Shown piece after piece: positions 7,544 through 16,764 of a stretch of 64,000 nucleotides of DNA (position 1 is its first letter; each line of letters opens with the position of its first letter). The DNA is from an uncultured Aggregatibacter sp. (lineage in GTDB: Bacteria > Pseudomonadota > Gammaproteobacteria > Enterobacterales > Pasteurellaceae), in the NCBI RefSeq assembly GCF_901873365.1, contig NZ_CABFLM010000060.1, positions 1 to 64,000 of the forward strand, in the 5' to 3' direction. The position numbers and the translations under genes are program-made. A model generated the notes under the pieces. The model had not been told where the DNA came from, did not search any database, and saw nothing but the letters and a program-made list of their open reading frames with translations.

Positions 7544-9772
7544 TTAGAGGCGTTTGGCTTCAATGACATCATCCAGTTTTTCCAAACGAGATAGAATTTT
7601 ACTCAACATTTCCACGTTGTTGAGTTCAATTTGCATGTCAATGTTTGCCACTTGGCGTTTTGTATCCGTACGGGAAGACACGCCGAGTACGCTGATTTTG
7701 TCATTTGCCAGCACGGTGGTGATGTCGCGCAATAAGCCGTTGCGATCTGACGCCACAATGCGAATATTGAGATGGAAGCCGTTAGAATAATTATCGCCCC
7801 AACGGGATTCCACCACGCGTTCCGGGTGAGCGCTTTGTAGTTCGAGGAATTGCTCGCAATCACAACGGTGAATGGAAATGCCACGCCCCATGGTGATGTA
7901 ACCCACAATGCTGTCGCCCGGAATCGGTTGGCAGCAGCGGGCAATATGGTGCATCAAGTTACCAACGCCTTCGACGATAACGCAATCTTTGCGTTCGGTT
8001 TTTTGTTGAGCGTTAGCCGCACTTTTGGTGCTGACGTGACGCAAGATTTCTTTATCTACTTCCTGCGCGGAAATTTTGATGAATTTGTTTTGCAGGAAGT
8101 TGATTAACGGCCCGATACGAATATCACCGCCGCCAATGCCTGCATACAAATCATCAAGATTTTTCAGGTTGTAACGCGGCAAAGCTTGTTGTTCCACTTG
8201 TTTTAAGCTGATGCCCAAACGGTTGATTTCACTTTCCAACAATTCTTTGCCGGCCGGAATGTTTTTGTCCCGATCCTGTTTTTTGAACCACGCATGTATT
8301 TTTGCACGGGCTTTTGCCGTGTGGGTAAAGCCGAGATTCGGGTTAAGCCAGTCGCGGCTTGGGTTCGGGTTTTTCTGCGTGATGATATCCACCTGATCGC
8401 CCATTTGGAGCTGATAGGTGAACGGCACAATGCGTCCGCCCACTTTGGCGCCGATACAACGGTGACCGATTTCGCTGTGAATGGCGTAGGCAAAATCCAG
8501 CGGCGTGGAGCCTGTTGGCAAATCCACCACTTCGCCTTTCGGCGTAAAGACATACACGCGATCATCAAACACTTGGCTGCGTAATTCCGCCATCACTTCG
8601 CCGGAGTCGGTAATATCATCTTGCCACGCCAAGAGTTTGCGTAACCAGGCGATTTTTTCTTCGTAACCGGAACGGCCTGCGCTGGCGCCTTCTTTGTATT
8701 TCCAGTGTGCCGCGACACCAAGTTCGGCATCATCGTGCATTTGTTGGGTACGAATTTGCACTTCTATTGGCTTGCCGCCTTTACCCAGCACCACGGTGTG
8801 AATAGATTGGTAGCCGTTTGGTTTTGGGTTGGCAACATAATCGTCGAATTCTTTTGGCAGATGTTTGAAGTGGGTGTGTACAATGCCAAGTGCGGTGTAA
8901 CAGTCTTGCAATTTTTGCACAATAATACGTACTGCACGAACATCATATAAGCCACTGAACTCTAAGTGCTTTTTCTGCATTTTTCGCCAAATGCTGTAAA
9001 TATGTTTCGGGCGACCGTATACCTCCACATGTGGAATGTTTTCTTGTAAATAACCGGAAAGCTCGGTCACAAAATCGGCGATATATTGTTCGCGATCAAG
9101 GCGACGTTCTTTTAATAACTTGGCGATAGCGCGATATTGTTCCGGGTGCAAATAACGGAAACAGTAATCTTCCAGTTCCCATTTGAGCTGCCCGATGCCT
9201 AAGCGGTTGGCAAGCGGGGCGTAAATATTGGCACATTCTTTGGCGGCGAGAACGCGTTCTTCTTCCGTGTAATTTTTTTCGGCATCACGCAAGAAGGCGA
9301 TACGCTCTGCTAATTTGATAATCACACAGCGGAAATCATCTACCATGGCGAGCAACATTCGGCGCACGTTATCCACCTGCAAGCTGCTGGCAGAATGGGT
9401 GATGTTGAGTTGGCGGATATTGTCCATTTCGATAACACCGCGTACCAGTTTGCTTATATTCGCGCCGAAATCTTCTTCAATTTGGGCTAAATCCACCAGT
9501 TGATCGCGGACAATAGGGAAGAGCATGGCGGTGAACAAGCTATCGGCATCCATGTTTAAGCTGTTGAGGATTTCCACCATTTCCACGCCGAAGGTCAGCA
9601 AATGGGCTTCTTCCTGCTGATGTTCGGTACGTAAGGTCATTTTCTGTTGCGAATAATGCCATGCCGTCATTAAGTTGGCTTTGACATTTTCCGCTACATT
9701 CAAATTAGCGCACCATTTTTCAATCTCAAAATCTTTAGGATTTAATAAATGAGATCCTCTCACAGCGACCAT
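7544..9772 (-). CDS. relA: GTP pyrophosphokinase (ppGpp synthetase I)
   Basis: Ribosome-associated synthetase that makes (p)ppGpp when uncharged tRNA enters the A site. The 742-residue protein shows an N-terminal hydrolase-like domain in which the HD motif is replaced (AMLFPIVRDQ), so it should be synthetase only. A synthetase domain follows (GRPKHIYSIWRKM, YDVRAVRII). Next come a TGS domain beginning VYVFTPKGEVVDLPTGSTPLDFA (7-residue core TPKGEVV), a Cys/His zinc-finger region (ARCCQPIPGD, HRCDC) and a C-terminal ACT domain. It lies 9 bases from rlmD, as in Haemophilus. Confidence 0.97.
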   Translation of the reverse strand: MVAVRGSHLLNPKDFEIEKWCANLNVAENVKANLMTAWHYSQQKMTLRTEHQQEEAHLLTFGVEMVEILNSLNMDADSLFTAMLFPIVRDQLVDLAQIEEDFGANISKLVRGVIEMDNIRQLNITHSASSLQVDNVRRMLLAMVDDFRCVIIKLAERIAFLRDAEKNYTEEERVLAAKECANIYAPLANRLGIGQLKWELEDYCFRYLHPEQYRAIAKLLKERRLDREQYIADFVTELSGYLQENIPHVEVYGRPKHIYSIWRKMQKKHLEFSGLYDVRAVRIIVQKLQDCYTALGIVHTHFKHLPKEFDDYVANPKPNGYQSIHTVVLGKGGKPIEVQIRTQQMHDDAELGVAAHWKYKEGASAGRSGYEEKIAWLRKLLAWQDDITDSGEVMAELRSQVFDDRVYVFTPKGEVVDLPTGSTPLDFAYAIHSEIGHRCIGAKVGGRIVPFTYQLQMGDQVDIITQKNPNPSRDWLNPNLGFTHTAKARAKIHAWFKKQDRDKNIPAGKELLESEINRLGISLKQVEQQALPRYNLKNLDDLYAGIGGGDIRIGPLINFLQNKFIKISAQEVDKEILRHVSTKSAANAQQKTERKDCVIVEGVGNLMHHIARCCQPIPGDSIVGYITMGRGISIHRCDCEQFLELQSAHPERVVESRWGDNYSNGFHLNIRIVASDRNGLLRDITTVLANDKISVLGVSSRTDTKRQVANIDMQIELNNVEMLSKILSRLEKLDDVIEAKRL

Positions 9773-9781
9773 AATGAATCC

Positions 9782-11098
9782 TTATCTTTTTCGAAATAAA
9801 CTTATCGACTCCAAATGACCGGTTTGTGGGAACATATCGATCATGGCGACTTTATCCAATTGATAGCCTGCGTCACGCAAGATTTCCGTATCTCGCACGA
9901 GTGTTGCAGGATTGCAAGAAACATACAGGATGCTTTCAGCCTGTAATTGACAGAGTGCATTTAAAGCAAATGCTGCCCCTGTGCGTGGTGGATCGAGCAA
10001 AATCTTATTGAAGGGTTGCTGCGCCCACGGTTGATTGATAAAAGGTTTATCTAAATCCGTCCGGTAAAATTGGACATTATGACAACCGTTTCGTTCGGCA
10101 TTGGCGCGGGCCTTTTCCACCATCGCAGAAACGCCTTCAATGCCTACCGCACTTTTTACTTTGCGACTCAGCGGTAAGGTGAAGTTGCCCATACCACAGA
10201 ACAAATCTAACACATGATCCTGCGAATTCAGCGCCAACCAGTCTAACGCCGTTGCGATCATTTGACGGTTTAATTGTGCATTAATTTGAATGAAATCGCG
10301 AATATCAAATTGCAAGGTGATGTCATCGCCCAAACGGTAAAAAGGCTGTTCACCCTGCCAATGTTCAATGCTGTCATGTTCTTGTACAAATAACATGAGT
10401 TGCTGTTGTTCGGCAAATTGCAGCAATAAAGTGCGGTCGGTTTCATCGATGTTTTTTATATGGCGTAATAACATGGCGATACCATTGTCTGCCGCAACAA
10501 GTTCAATATGCCCCAGTTGTTGTGGTGTTGTCCACTGCTCAAAAAGTGCGGTCAGTTTGGGCAATAAATCATTCAGCGGCTGTTCCAGCACCAAGCAATG
10601 TTCAATCGGAATAATTTGCTGTGAATTTTTACGCCGTAAGCCGATATTCAGTTTACGATTTTTGCTGTCAAACAATACGCTTAAACGTACCCGACGACGG
10701 TAATGCCAAGGTTCGCCTTGCAATAACGGCATGAAATGAATAGGCACCGGCTGTAAACGGGATAAGCGTTGAACCAATGCGGTTTGCTTGGCAGAACGTT
10801 GTAATTCAATAGGAATGTGTTGATTTTGGCACCCCCCGCATTGCTCAAAATAAATGCATGGCGGTGTTTGGCGCTGAGAACTTGGGCGTAAGATACGCTG
10901 CGCGATACCTTGACCGTATTGGCGTTTTTCTTCCAATACACGAACCTCTACGCTTTCTTGCGGCAACGCGTTTTCAATAAACCAGGTTTTGCCGTTGATT
11001 TTAGCCACGCCTAAGCCTTGATAATCTAAATCAAGAATGTGTGCGGTAAAATTTTCGGTCTTTTTCTTTGGTTTGGTGTCGCTATAAAGTAATGCCAT
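9782..11098 (-). CDS. rlmD: 23S rRNA (uracil-1939 C5)-methyltransferase
   Basis: SAM-dependent methylation of U1939 in 23S rRNA. The 438-residue protein has an N-terminal TRAM domain, then Cys81, Cys87 and Cys90 (CIYFEQCGGC) at the same positions as the [4Fe-4S] ligands of E. coli RlmD. The SAM motif is VLDLFCGMGNFTLPL, and the catalytic-cysteine motif SCNPATLVRD is near the C-terminus. The ATG at 11098 is 2 bases from the recO stop, so translation is probably coupled. Confidence 0.97.
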   Translation of the reverse strand: MALLYSDTKPKKKTENFTAHILDLDYQGLGVAKINGKTWFIENALPQESVEVRVLEEKRQYGQGIAQRILRPSSQRQTPPCIYFEQCGGCQNQHIPIELQRSAKQTALVQRLSRLQPVPIHFMPLLQGEPWHYRRRVRLSVLFDSKNRKLNIGLRRKNSQQIIPIEHCLVLEQPLNDLLPKLTALFEQWTTPQQLGHIELVAADNGIAMLLRHIKNIDETDRTLLLQFAEQQQLMLFVQEHDSIEHWQGEQPFYRLGDDITLQFDIRDFIQINAQLNRQMIATALDWLALNSQDHVLDLFCGMGNFTLPLSRKVKSAVGIEGVSAMVEKARANAERNGCHNVQFYRTDLDKPFINQPWAQQPFNKILLDPPRTGAAFALNALCQLQAESILYVSCNPATLVRDTEILRDAGYQLDKVAMIDMFPQTGHLESISLFRKR

Positions 11099-11099
11099 G

Positions 11100-11813
11100 T
11101 TATTTTGAATATAAGCTGTGTTGGGTAAATAATTCTCGGCTTTTCAAGGGTTTGTCGCCTAAATACGGTTTTAATGCAATGCGCGTGAACCGTTTGGCTG
11201 CCGATAATACAGAGGGTTCGTCAAATTGGGTTTGTTCAAAGGCCAATAATTCCCGCCCGTAAAAGGTTAAATTATCTTTGATTAAGGAAGCAATAAAGCC
11301 TTTTTCTTCGCGGTAACGATAGGTCATGTCCGCTTCCACGGCTTTACCGGAGCCGGCACAATGAGTGAAATCAATGCCATAGCCTAAGGTGCGTAAGAGT
11401 TGAAACTCAAAGGTGCGTAGCGCAGGCTCCACGTGGGTTTGTGATACGGCTAATTGCGTTAAACATTGCAAATAGTGTTGGAACAATTGCGGATAGGCTG
11501 TTTCCGGTTCCAATACACGGCAAATGAGTTCGTTTAAATAAAATCCGCTGTATAAGGCAACATTTTGTAAGGGTAAGGCAATGGCAGCAGGTTCTGCTTT
11601 GGTCAGGATTTTCAGATCACCACGCCCACTCCAACGTAACAGGAGCGGCGTAAAGGGTTGTAGCACGCCTTTTAGCATGGAGCGCTTTGCCCGTGCGCCT
11701 TTTGCCAATACGCTGATACGTCCGAAATCTTCGGTCAGTAAATCTACCAATAAGCTGGTTTCGCTGTAAGATTTGCGATGTAGTACGAAACCGCGTTGCC
11801 AATTTTCGATGAT
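11100..11813 (-). CDS. recO: DNA repair protein RecO, with no standard start codon
   Basis: Recombination mediator that loads RecA onto SSB-coated DNA with RecR. The conserved N-terminal OB fold (ENWQRGFVLHRKSYSETSLL) reads in frame upstream of the first ATG (11750). There is no ATG, GTG, TTG or CTG between the in-frame upstream stop and that fold. The codon at 11813-11811 is ATC, followed by ATC GAA AAT TGG, with AAAGGG at a fitting distance upstream. Starting there gives 237 residues, the normal length. Starting at 11750 would delete most of the OB fold. A rare ATC start or a start-codon mutation is inferred. Confidence 0.85.
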   Translation of the reverse strand: MIENWQRGFVLHRKSYSETSLLVDLLTEDFGRISVLAKGARAKRSMLKGVLQPFTPLLLRWSGRGDLKILTKAEPAAIALPLQNVALYSGFYLNELICRVLEPETAYPQLFQHYLQCLTQLAVSQTHVEPALRTFEFQLLRTLGYGIDFTHCAGSGKAVEADMTYRYREEKGFIASLIKDNLTFYGRELLAFEQTQFDEPSVLSAAKRFTRIALKPYLGDKPLKSRELFTQHSLYSK

Positions 11814-11999
11814 GTCGCCCTTTCGTCAATAAAAAACCGGTGTTTATTTTAGCAGATTTCCCACCGAACTTTGTGGGATTTTGTAGGCGATTTTAGAAGA
11901 AAAGGAAATGGGATGACGTCATGGCTGACACAAAACGCCGAAATATCACTCAAGCCAAGATCGTAGCCCATTCTTCACAAGCGACGATCTCCAGCCTTG

Positions 12000-13031
12000 C
12001 TATGCCTTAAAGCAATATTCCGTCCATTGATAATACTCAGTGTCGGCTTTTACAATACCGCCGTAATTTTGCCATTCTGGATGATTCGGCGTATCTGGCA
12101 AACATTGCGTTTCCAACGCAACGCCACTGTAATCCGCGTATTGCGTGCCATGCCGAGTAGGTGTGCCGCCGAGGAAATTACCGGTGTAAACCTGCAATGC
12201 CGCTTGTGAAGTCAGCACTTCCAAATGCAAATCATCATTTGGTGAACTCAGCAAAATACAAGGTTTTTGCCAGGCTTTGTTGACGATAAAAGAATGATCG
12301 TAGCCTTTGGTGGCAAGCTGTTCGCCTTGTAGAAAATCCTGTTGAATCGGCTTGGCAACGCGAAAATCAAAACTGGTGCCGACAACGTGTTTTAACGGCG
12401 AATTTGGAATCCCTTCGCTATTTACCGGCAAATAGAAATCTGCATTCAGGCGCAAGCGGTGATGACGAACATCTGTCCCCTGCTCAGCGTTTTCTAAATT
12501 GAAATAAGCATGGTTGGTTAAATTCAATGCCGTATCCTGATCGCTTTTCCCGGCATACTCAATTATGACCGAATTCTCTTCCGTTAAGGTGTAAGTTACC
12601 GTCACATCCACATTGCCGGGAAAACCTTGATCGCCGTCGGCAGAATGCAAGGAAAAACACACGAAATTTTCACCGCACTTTTCTAATGCCCAACGGCGTT
12701 TATCAAAGCCGTTTACACCGCCGTGAAGTTGATGCTTTCCTTGGTTGGCAGTTAAGGCCACAAGTTTATCATTAAGCGTAAATTGGGCATTGGCAATACG
12801 GTTGGCATAACGCCCGACACTCGCGCCTAAATAGGCTTGCTGAACGGGATACGCTTCTAATTTGCAACCCAGCAAGACCTCACGTAATTCTCCGTTGACC
12901 GGCACGCGACAAGACGTCCACGTCGCGCCCCAATCGGTAAATTGCACACGCATTCCCTGTGCATTCTGCAACGTGAAAAGCTGAAACGGCAAACCGTCAG
13001 GCGCAGTACCTTGGGCGTATTGTTCTAGCAT
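12000..13031 (-). CDS. galM: aldose 1-epimerase (galactose mutarotase)
   Basis: Interconverts alpha and beta anomers of galactose, feeding GalK. The 343-residue product has the family features: N-terminal GLPFQLFTLQNAQG, the active-site histidine motif NHAYFNL, and VALETQCLPDTPNHP near the C-terminus with the catalytic Glu. I chose the ATG at 13031, which overlaps the galK end by 7 bases and follows AAGGAG located inside galK. It is the third gene of galT-galK-galM. Confidence 0.95.
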   Translation of the reverse strand: MLEQYAQGTAPDGLPFQLFTLQNAQGMRVQFTDWGATWTSCRVPVNGELREVLLGCKLEAYPVQQAYLGASVGRYANRIANAQFTLNDKLVALTANQGKHQLHGGVNGFDKRRWALEKCGENFVCFSLHSADGDQGFPGNVDVTVTYTLTEENSVIIEYAGKSDQDTALNLTNHAYFNLENAEQGTDVRHHRLRLNADFYLPVNSEGIPNSPLKHVVGTSFDFRVAKPIQQDFLQGEQLATKGYDHSFIVNKAWQKPCILLSSPNDDLHLEVLTSQAALQVYTGNFLGGTPTRHGTQYADYSGVALETQCLPDTPNHPEWQNYGGIVKADTEYYQWTEYCFKA

Positions 13032-14179
13032 ACACGCACTCCTTGTGAAGCTGTGCAAACATAAAAGTCTTCTTTCAAACCTGTTTGTTTTTCGTAATTG
13101 TCTGCCACGATTTTGCGTACGGCTTCCACTTTATCGTGTGGCGCAAGAGCAACGATACAACCGCCGAAACCACCTCCGGTCATGCGTGCACCGCCCTGTT
13201 TACCGATGACCAACTGCGCCAATTCCACTAAATAATCAATTTGTGGCACGGTGATTTCAAAATCGTCGCGCATGGAATCATGCGACTGCCCCATTAATTC
13301 GCCAAGACGGGTTAAGTCATTATGTTTCAAGGCTTCTACCGCGTCCAACACCCGTTGATTTTCTGTCACCACATGGCGAGCGCGTTTTGCGACCAGCGGA
13401 TCAAGTGCGGTCAATTCTGCTTCTTTTTCTTTAAACTGTGCCACAGACACATCCCGCAAGGCTTTCACGCCGAAAAATGCCGCTGCGCGTTCACATTGCT
13501 GACGGCGGGTGTTATATTCGCCGGTAACCAAATCATGCGGCACATTAGAGTTCACAATAATCACCGCCACATCCTGCGGCACGGGCGTTGGTTGGGTCTC
13601 AAGACTGCGGCAGTCAATCATCAATAAATGATCTTGTTGTCCGAGCGCAGAAATCAGCTGATCCATATTGCCGCAATTGGCACCAACAAATTTGTTTTCT
13701 GCTTTTTGTCCGATAAGCGCAATCTCCGTATGGCTTAAAGGTAAATCACTCAGCTGCTGACAGAATTTTCCTGTTGCCACTTCTAACGCGGCAGAAGAAC
13801 TCAAGCCTGAAGAATGCGGCACGTTACCGGAAATCACCAAATCCGCCCCTTGTTTAAAATCAGGGCAACGTTCTTGAATGAACTTCACCACGCCACGCAC
13901 ATAATTTGCCCATTTTTGTTCACTTTGTGGGATGTCTTTATCGAGTGAAAATTCATCTGACAAATCCAAATCGGCAGCATACACATTCCAAACACGATCG
14001 TTGCGTTTCGCGCCGGCAATCGCCGTGCCATAGTTAATAGCGCATGGCATCACAAAGCCATCGTTGTAGTCGGTATGTTCGCCGATGATATTAACGCGAC
14101 CCGGCGCATACACGGTCAATTCAGGTTGTTGATTATATTTTTGGTTGAAAATGTGTTGGGATTTTTGGATTGGGGTCAT
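13025..14179 (-). CDS. galK: galactokinase
   Basis: Phosphorylates alpha-D-galactose to galactose-1-phosphate with ATP (GHMP kinase). The 384-residue protein shows the galactokinase signature GRVNIIGEHTDYNDGF, the GHMP ATP loop SSGLSSSAALEVA and the C-terminal GGGFGGC. The start at 14179 (MTPIQKSQ) follows AAAGGA at good spacing and gives the family N-terminus; a longer start at 14200 is unlikely. A MITE-like element separates it from galT. Confidence 0.97.
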   Translation of the reverse strand: MTPIQKSQHIFNQKYNQQPELTVYAPGRVNIIGEHTDYNDGFVMPCAINYGTAIAGAKRNDRVWNVYAADLDLSDEFSLDKDIPQSEQKWANYVRGVVKFIQERCPDFKQGADLVISGNVPHSSGLSSSAALEVATGKFCQQLSDLPLSHTEIALIGQKAENKFVGANCGNMDQLISALGQQDHLLMIDCRSLETQPTPVPQDVAVIIVNSNVPHDLVTGEYNTRRQQCERAAAFFGVKALRDVSVAQFKEKEAELTALDPLVAKRARHVVTENQRVLDAVEALKHNDLTRLGELMGQSHDSMRDDFEITVPQIDYLVELAQLVIGKQGGARMTGGGFGGCIVALAPHDKVEAVRKIVADNYEKQTGLKEDFYVCTASQGVRVC

Positions 14180-14210
14180 GTTTGTGTCCTTTATCTTCAA
14201 GTATTGCTCA

Positions 14211-14397
14211 ATCAGCTCCCCTCTTTTGTAAAGAGGGGCGGGGGGGAGATTTAAATGCGATATTTAAATTTCATATGAGATTAGTGTACCTTCAGCCACA
14301 AACGCTTGCGTTTGAACGTTGCTTTAGCAACGGCACGAAGTGCGAGCGAAGCGAGTAAATCTCCCCTACCCCCTCTTTGCTAAAGAGGGGAATTGGG
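14211..14397. mobile_element. MITE-like inverted-repeat element inside the gal operon
   Basis: About 190 bp between galT and galK. Left arm (about 14216-14252) and right arm (about 14355-14392) are inverted copies of one another: a CCCCTCTTT...AAAGAGGGG hairpin joined to a G-rich run and GAGATTTA. The 100-bp core holds further hairpins: CAAACGC-TT-GCGTTTG, CGTTGC-TTTA-GCAACG and GCAC-GAA-GTGC. It has no coding capacity. This is what a non-autonomous palindromic insertion looks like. The transcript would fold strongly and could alter galT/galK ratios. Confidence 0.7.
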
Positions 14398-14401
14398 TGC
14401 A

Positions 14402-15445
14402 TTATTTCAGTTTATAGTGAATTTCACTCAACGCACGTAGTCTTTCTGCTGCTTGTTCTGCTGTCAAATCACGTTGGCTTTCGCCGAGCATTTCGTAGCC
14501 CACCATAAATTTACGCACGGTAGCGGAACGTAGAAGTGGCGGGTAGAAATGGGCGTGCAATTGCCAATGGTTGTTTTCTTCGCCGTTAAACGGCGCGGCG
14601 TGGAACCCCATGGAATACGGGAAAGAGGTTTCAAATAGGTTGTCGTATTTGGTCGTGAGTTTTTTCAATATCACCGCTAAATCTTTCGCTTGCGCGTCAC
14701 TTAATTCCGTTAAGCGTTTAACCTGTACTTTTGGCAACAACAACGTTTCAAACGGCCAAACCGCCCAATACGGCACTACAGCAACCCAATGTTCTGTCTC
14801 CACAACGATACGTTCCTTGCGGGCTAGTTCTTGTTGGACGTAATCCACCAACAGCACGGAACCGTATTTTTCATAATATTGACGTTGTGCTTTATCTTCT
14901 CTCGCTACTTCATTTGGCAGAAAACTATTTGCCCAGATTTGTCCGTGCGGATGCGGGTTAGAACAGCCCATTGCCGCCCCTTTGTTTTCAAAAATTTGTA
15001 CCCATTGATACTTTTGACCAAGCTCACGGAGTTGTTCTTGCCAGACTTTAATGACTTCTTCGATCTCAAGTACGGTCAATAATGGCAACGTTTTACTGTG
15101 ATCAGGCGAAAAACAAATCACGCGACTTTCCCCGCGCGCTTGCGAGCTTTGGAATAACGGATTGTCATTATGTTGCGGTGCAGGCGTGTCTTCTAACAGC
15201 GCGGAGAAGTCGTTTTTAAACACATAAGGTTTGTGATAATCGGGATTCGGCTCACCGGTAATGCGTTTATTGCGTGGACAAAGGTAACAATTCGGGTCAT
15301 GGCTTGGCTTTTGTTCTTCATTGACTTTCTCTTGTTGCCCTTGCCATGGACGTTTAGCGCGATGAGGAGAAACTAAAACCCATTGGTCGGTTAAGGGGTT
15401 ATATCTGCGATGCGGGTGATCGGTAGGTTCAAAAACAGTTGTCAT
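14402..15445 (-). CDS. galT: galactose-1-phosphate uridylyltransferase
   Basis: Leloir enzyme that exchanges UMP between UDP-glucose and galactose-1-phosphate. The 347-residue product shows HRRYNPLTDQWVLVSPHRAK near the N-terminus, the zinc ligand region CYLCP, and the active-site motif GCSNPHPHGQIW with the catalytic His of the HPH triad. First gene of galT-galK-galM, transcribed away from the divergent LacI-family regulator, with operator and CRP-like sites between them. Confidence 0.97.
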   Translation of the reverse strand: MTTVFEPTDHPHRRYNPLTDQWVLVSPHRAKRPWQGQQEKVNEEQKPSHDPNCYLCPRNKRITGEPNPDYHKPYVFKNDFSALLEDTPAPQHNDNPLFQSSQARGESRVICFSPDHSKTLPLLTVLEIEEVIKVWQEQLRELGQKYQWVQIFENKGAAMGCSNPHPHGQIWANSFLPNEVAREDKAQRQYYEKYGSVLLVDYVQQELARKERIVVETEHWVAVVPYWAVWPFETLLLPKVQVKRLTELSDAQAKDLAVILKKLTTKYDNLFETSFPYSMGFHAAPFNGEENNHWQLHAHFYPPLLRSATVRKFMVGYEMLGESQRDLTAEQAAERLRALSEIHYKLK

Positions 15446-15488
15446 AATACGCCTCTATATCTGCTTCTATGCATGTCTTCTTTATTTA

Positions 15489-15503
15489 TGAAAACGATTA
15501 CAA
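15489..15503. promoter_or_regulatory. GalR/GalS-type operator (galT proximal)
   Basis: The sequence TGAAAACGATTACAA matches the LacI-family pattern of half sites around a central CG, and resembles the sequence 5' of mglB in the opposite orientation (GTAATCGTTTTCAT). It sits just upstream of galT. Assignment to the adjacent regulator is inferred from position. Confidence 0.65.
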
Positions 15504-15540
15504 AAATATGACATAAAATAGCATATTTCACAAATTAAAC

Positions 15541-15556
15541 TGTTATCAAGATCACA
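15541..15556. promoter_or_regulatory. CRP-like site between galT and galR
   Basis: TGTTATCAAGATCACA matches TGTGA-N6-TCACA, with one perfect half site (TCACA) and a weaker left half. It lies midway in the galT/galR divergent region, consistent with catabolite control. Confidence 0.6.
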
Positions 15557-15626
15557 AAAATGCATTTCTTTTTATTTAAGCAATAAGGCTATTAGAAAAA
15601 CTGTGACAGAGACGACACTTTTAAAA

Positions 15627-15638
15627 GTAAACGTTTCC
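15627..15638. promoter_or_regulatory. GalR/GalS-type operator (regulator proximal)
   Basis: GTAAACGTTTCC is a CG-centred LacI-family operator half-site pair located 62 bp before the regulator start codon. It could serve autoregulation or looping with the galT-proximal operator about 137 bp away. Confidence 0.6.
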
Positions 15639-15700
15639 AAAAAATCTTTTTTCTGATTATGATTTCCGTTGTTTTCATTTTTATCTAGAAAGGGGTCTGC

Positions 15701-16714
15701 ATGGTTACGATTCGTGATGTGGCAAAACAAGCCGGTGTTTCTGTCGCAACGGTCTCTAGGGTATTAAATAACCATCCTTGTGCAAAAGAACACACCCGTG
15801 CCGCTGTACTGAATGCGATTGAGCAATTAGGCTACCGTCCGAATGCCAATGCGCAAGCGTTGGCTTCGCAGAGTTCGGATACATTAGGGGTTGTGGTGAC
15901 CGATGTAACGGATGCTTTTTTTGCGATTTTAGTAAAAGCGGTCGATCACGTTGCCATGGAACATGGCAAAAATATTTTGATTGGTATGGGCTACCACCAA
16001 GCGGAGAAAGAAAAAGAGGCCATTGATACCCTGCTGCGTAAACGTTGTCATTGTTTGGTCGTTCATTCCAAGGCGCTAGATGATCAAACATTAGCAGATT
16101 ATTTAGAAAGCGTACCGGGCATGGTCATTATCAACCGTTGTATTAAAGGCTATGAATCCCGTTGTGTTGGCTTGGATAATCAAAAAGGCACCTATATCGC
16201 GACCAATACGCTGATTAACGCAGGACATTGCCATATCGGTTATATCGGCTCAAACCATAGAATTAACGACGAAGCTGAGCGTAAACAAGGTTACTTGAAT
16301 GCGCTTACAGAACAGGGGCTCCCCATTGTCGAAAATGCCATTGTGCATAGCACACCGGATTTTGAGGGCGGGGAGGAAGCCATGATTAACTTATTGAGTT
16401 ATAACGATAATTTAACCGCTGTCGTTGCCTACAATGATTCTATGGCGGCAGGTGCGCTATCCGTCCTCAATGAAAACAATATTAACGTGCCGAAACAGTT
16501 CTCTATTATTGGTTTTGATGATATGCCGATTGCACGTTATTTGGTGCCGAAACTTACAACCATTCGTTATCCCATTGATCTTATGGCAAATTATGCCGCA
16601 AAACTGGCGTTAAGCTTGGTGGATAACAGCTTATCTATGCCCATTAATCCGCAATTTAATCCAACATTAGTCAGACGTTTTTCAGTAGCAAATAGAGAAG
16701 CACGGGAAAAATAG
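15701..16714 (+). CDS. galR: LacI-family galactose repressor (GalR/GalS type)
   Basis: Represses galactose genes until galactose binds. The 337-residue protein has the LacI helix-turn-helix and hinge (TIRDVAKQAGVSVATVSRVL at 3-22, then GYRPNANAQALAS) and a periplasmic-binding-protein-like sensor domain (LGVVVTDVTDAFF; IGFDDMPIARYL). AAGGGG precedes the ATG. It lies between the gal and mgl operons, as in Haemophilus, so it probably controls both. Whether it is functionally closer to GalR or GalS is unclear. Confidence 0.93.
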   Translation: MVTIRDVAKQAGVSVATVSRVLNNHPCAKEHTRAAVLNAIEQLGYRPNANAQALASQSSDTLGVVVTDVTDAFFAILVKAVDHVAMEHGKNILIGMGYHQAEKEKEAIDTLLRKRCHCLVVHSKALDDQTLADYLESVPGMVIINRCIKGYESRCVGLDNQKGTYIATNTLINAGHCHIGYIGSNHRINDEAERKQGYLNALTEQGLPIVENAIVHSTPDFEGGEEAMINLLSYNDNLTAVVAYNDSMAAGALSVLNENNINVPKQFSIIGFDDMPIARYLVPKLTTIRYPIDLMANYAAKLALSLVDNSLSMPINPQFNPTLVRRFSVANREAREK

Positions 16715-16747
16715 GATTAAAACTGCATTATTTTTAAGCGAAAAGAT

Positions 16748-16761
16748 GTAATCGTTTTCAT
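16748..16761. promoter_or_regulatory. GalR/GalS-type operator before mglB
   Basis: GTAATCGTTTTCAT is a CG-centred operator-like sequence and is the reverse-complement relative of the galT-proximal site. It is immediately upstream of the CRP site of mglB. Confidence 0.65.
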
Positions 16762-16764
16762 AAA

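Noticed and set aside
7603..8955. Long open frames antisense to and overlapping relA.
   Set aside because: They follow the codon structure of relA in other frames and show no recognisable domain.
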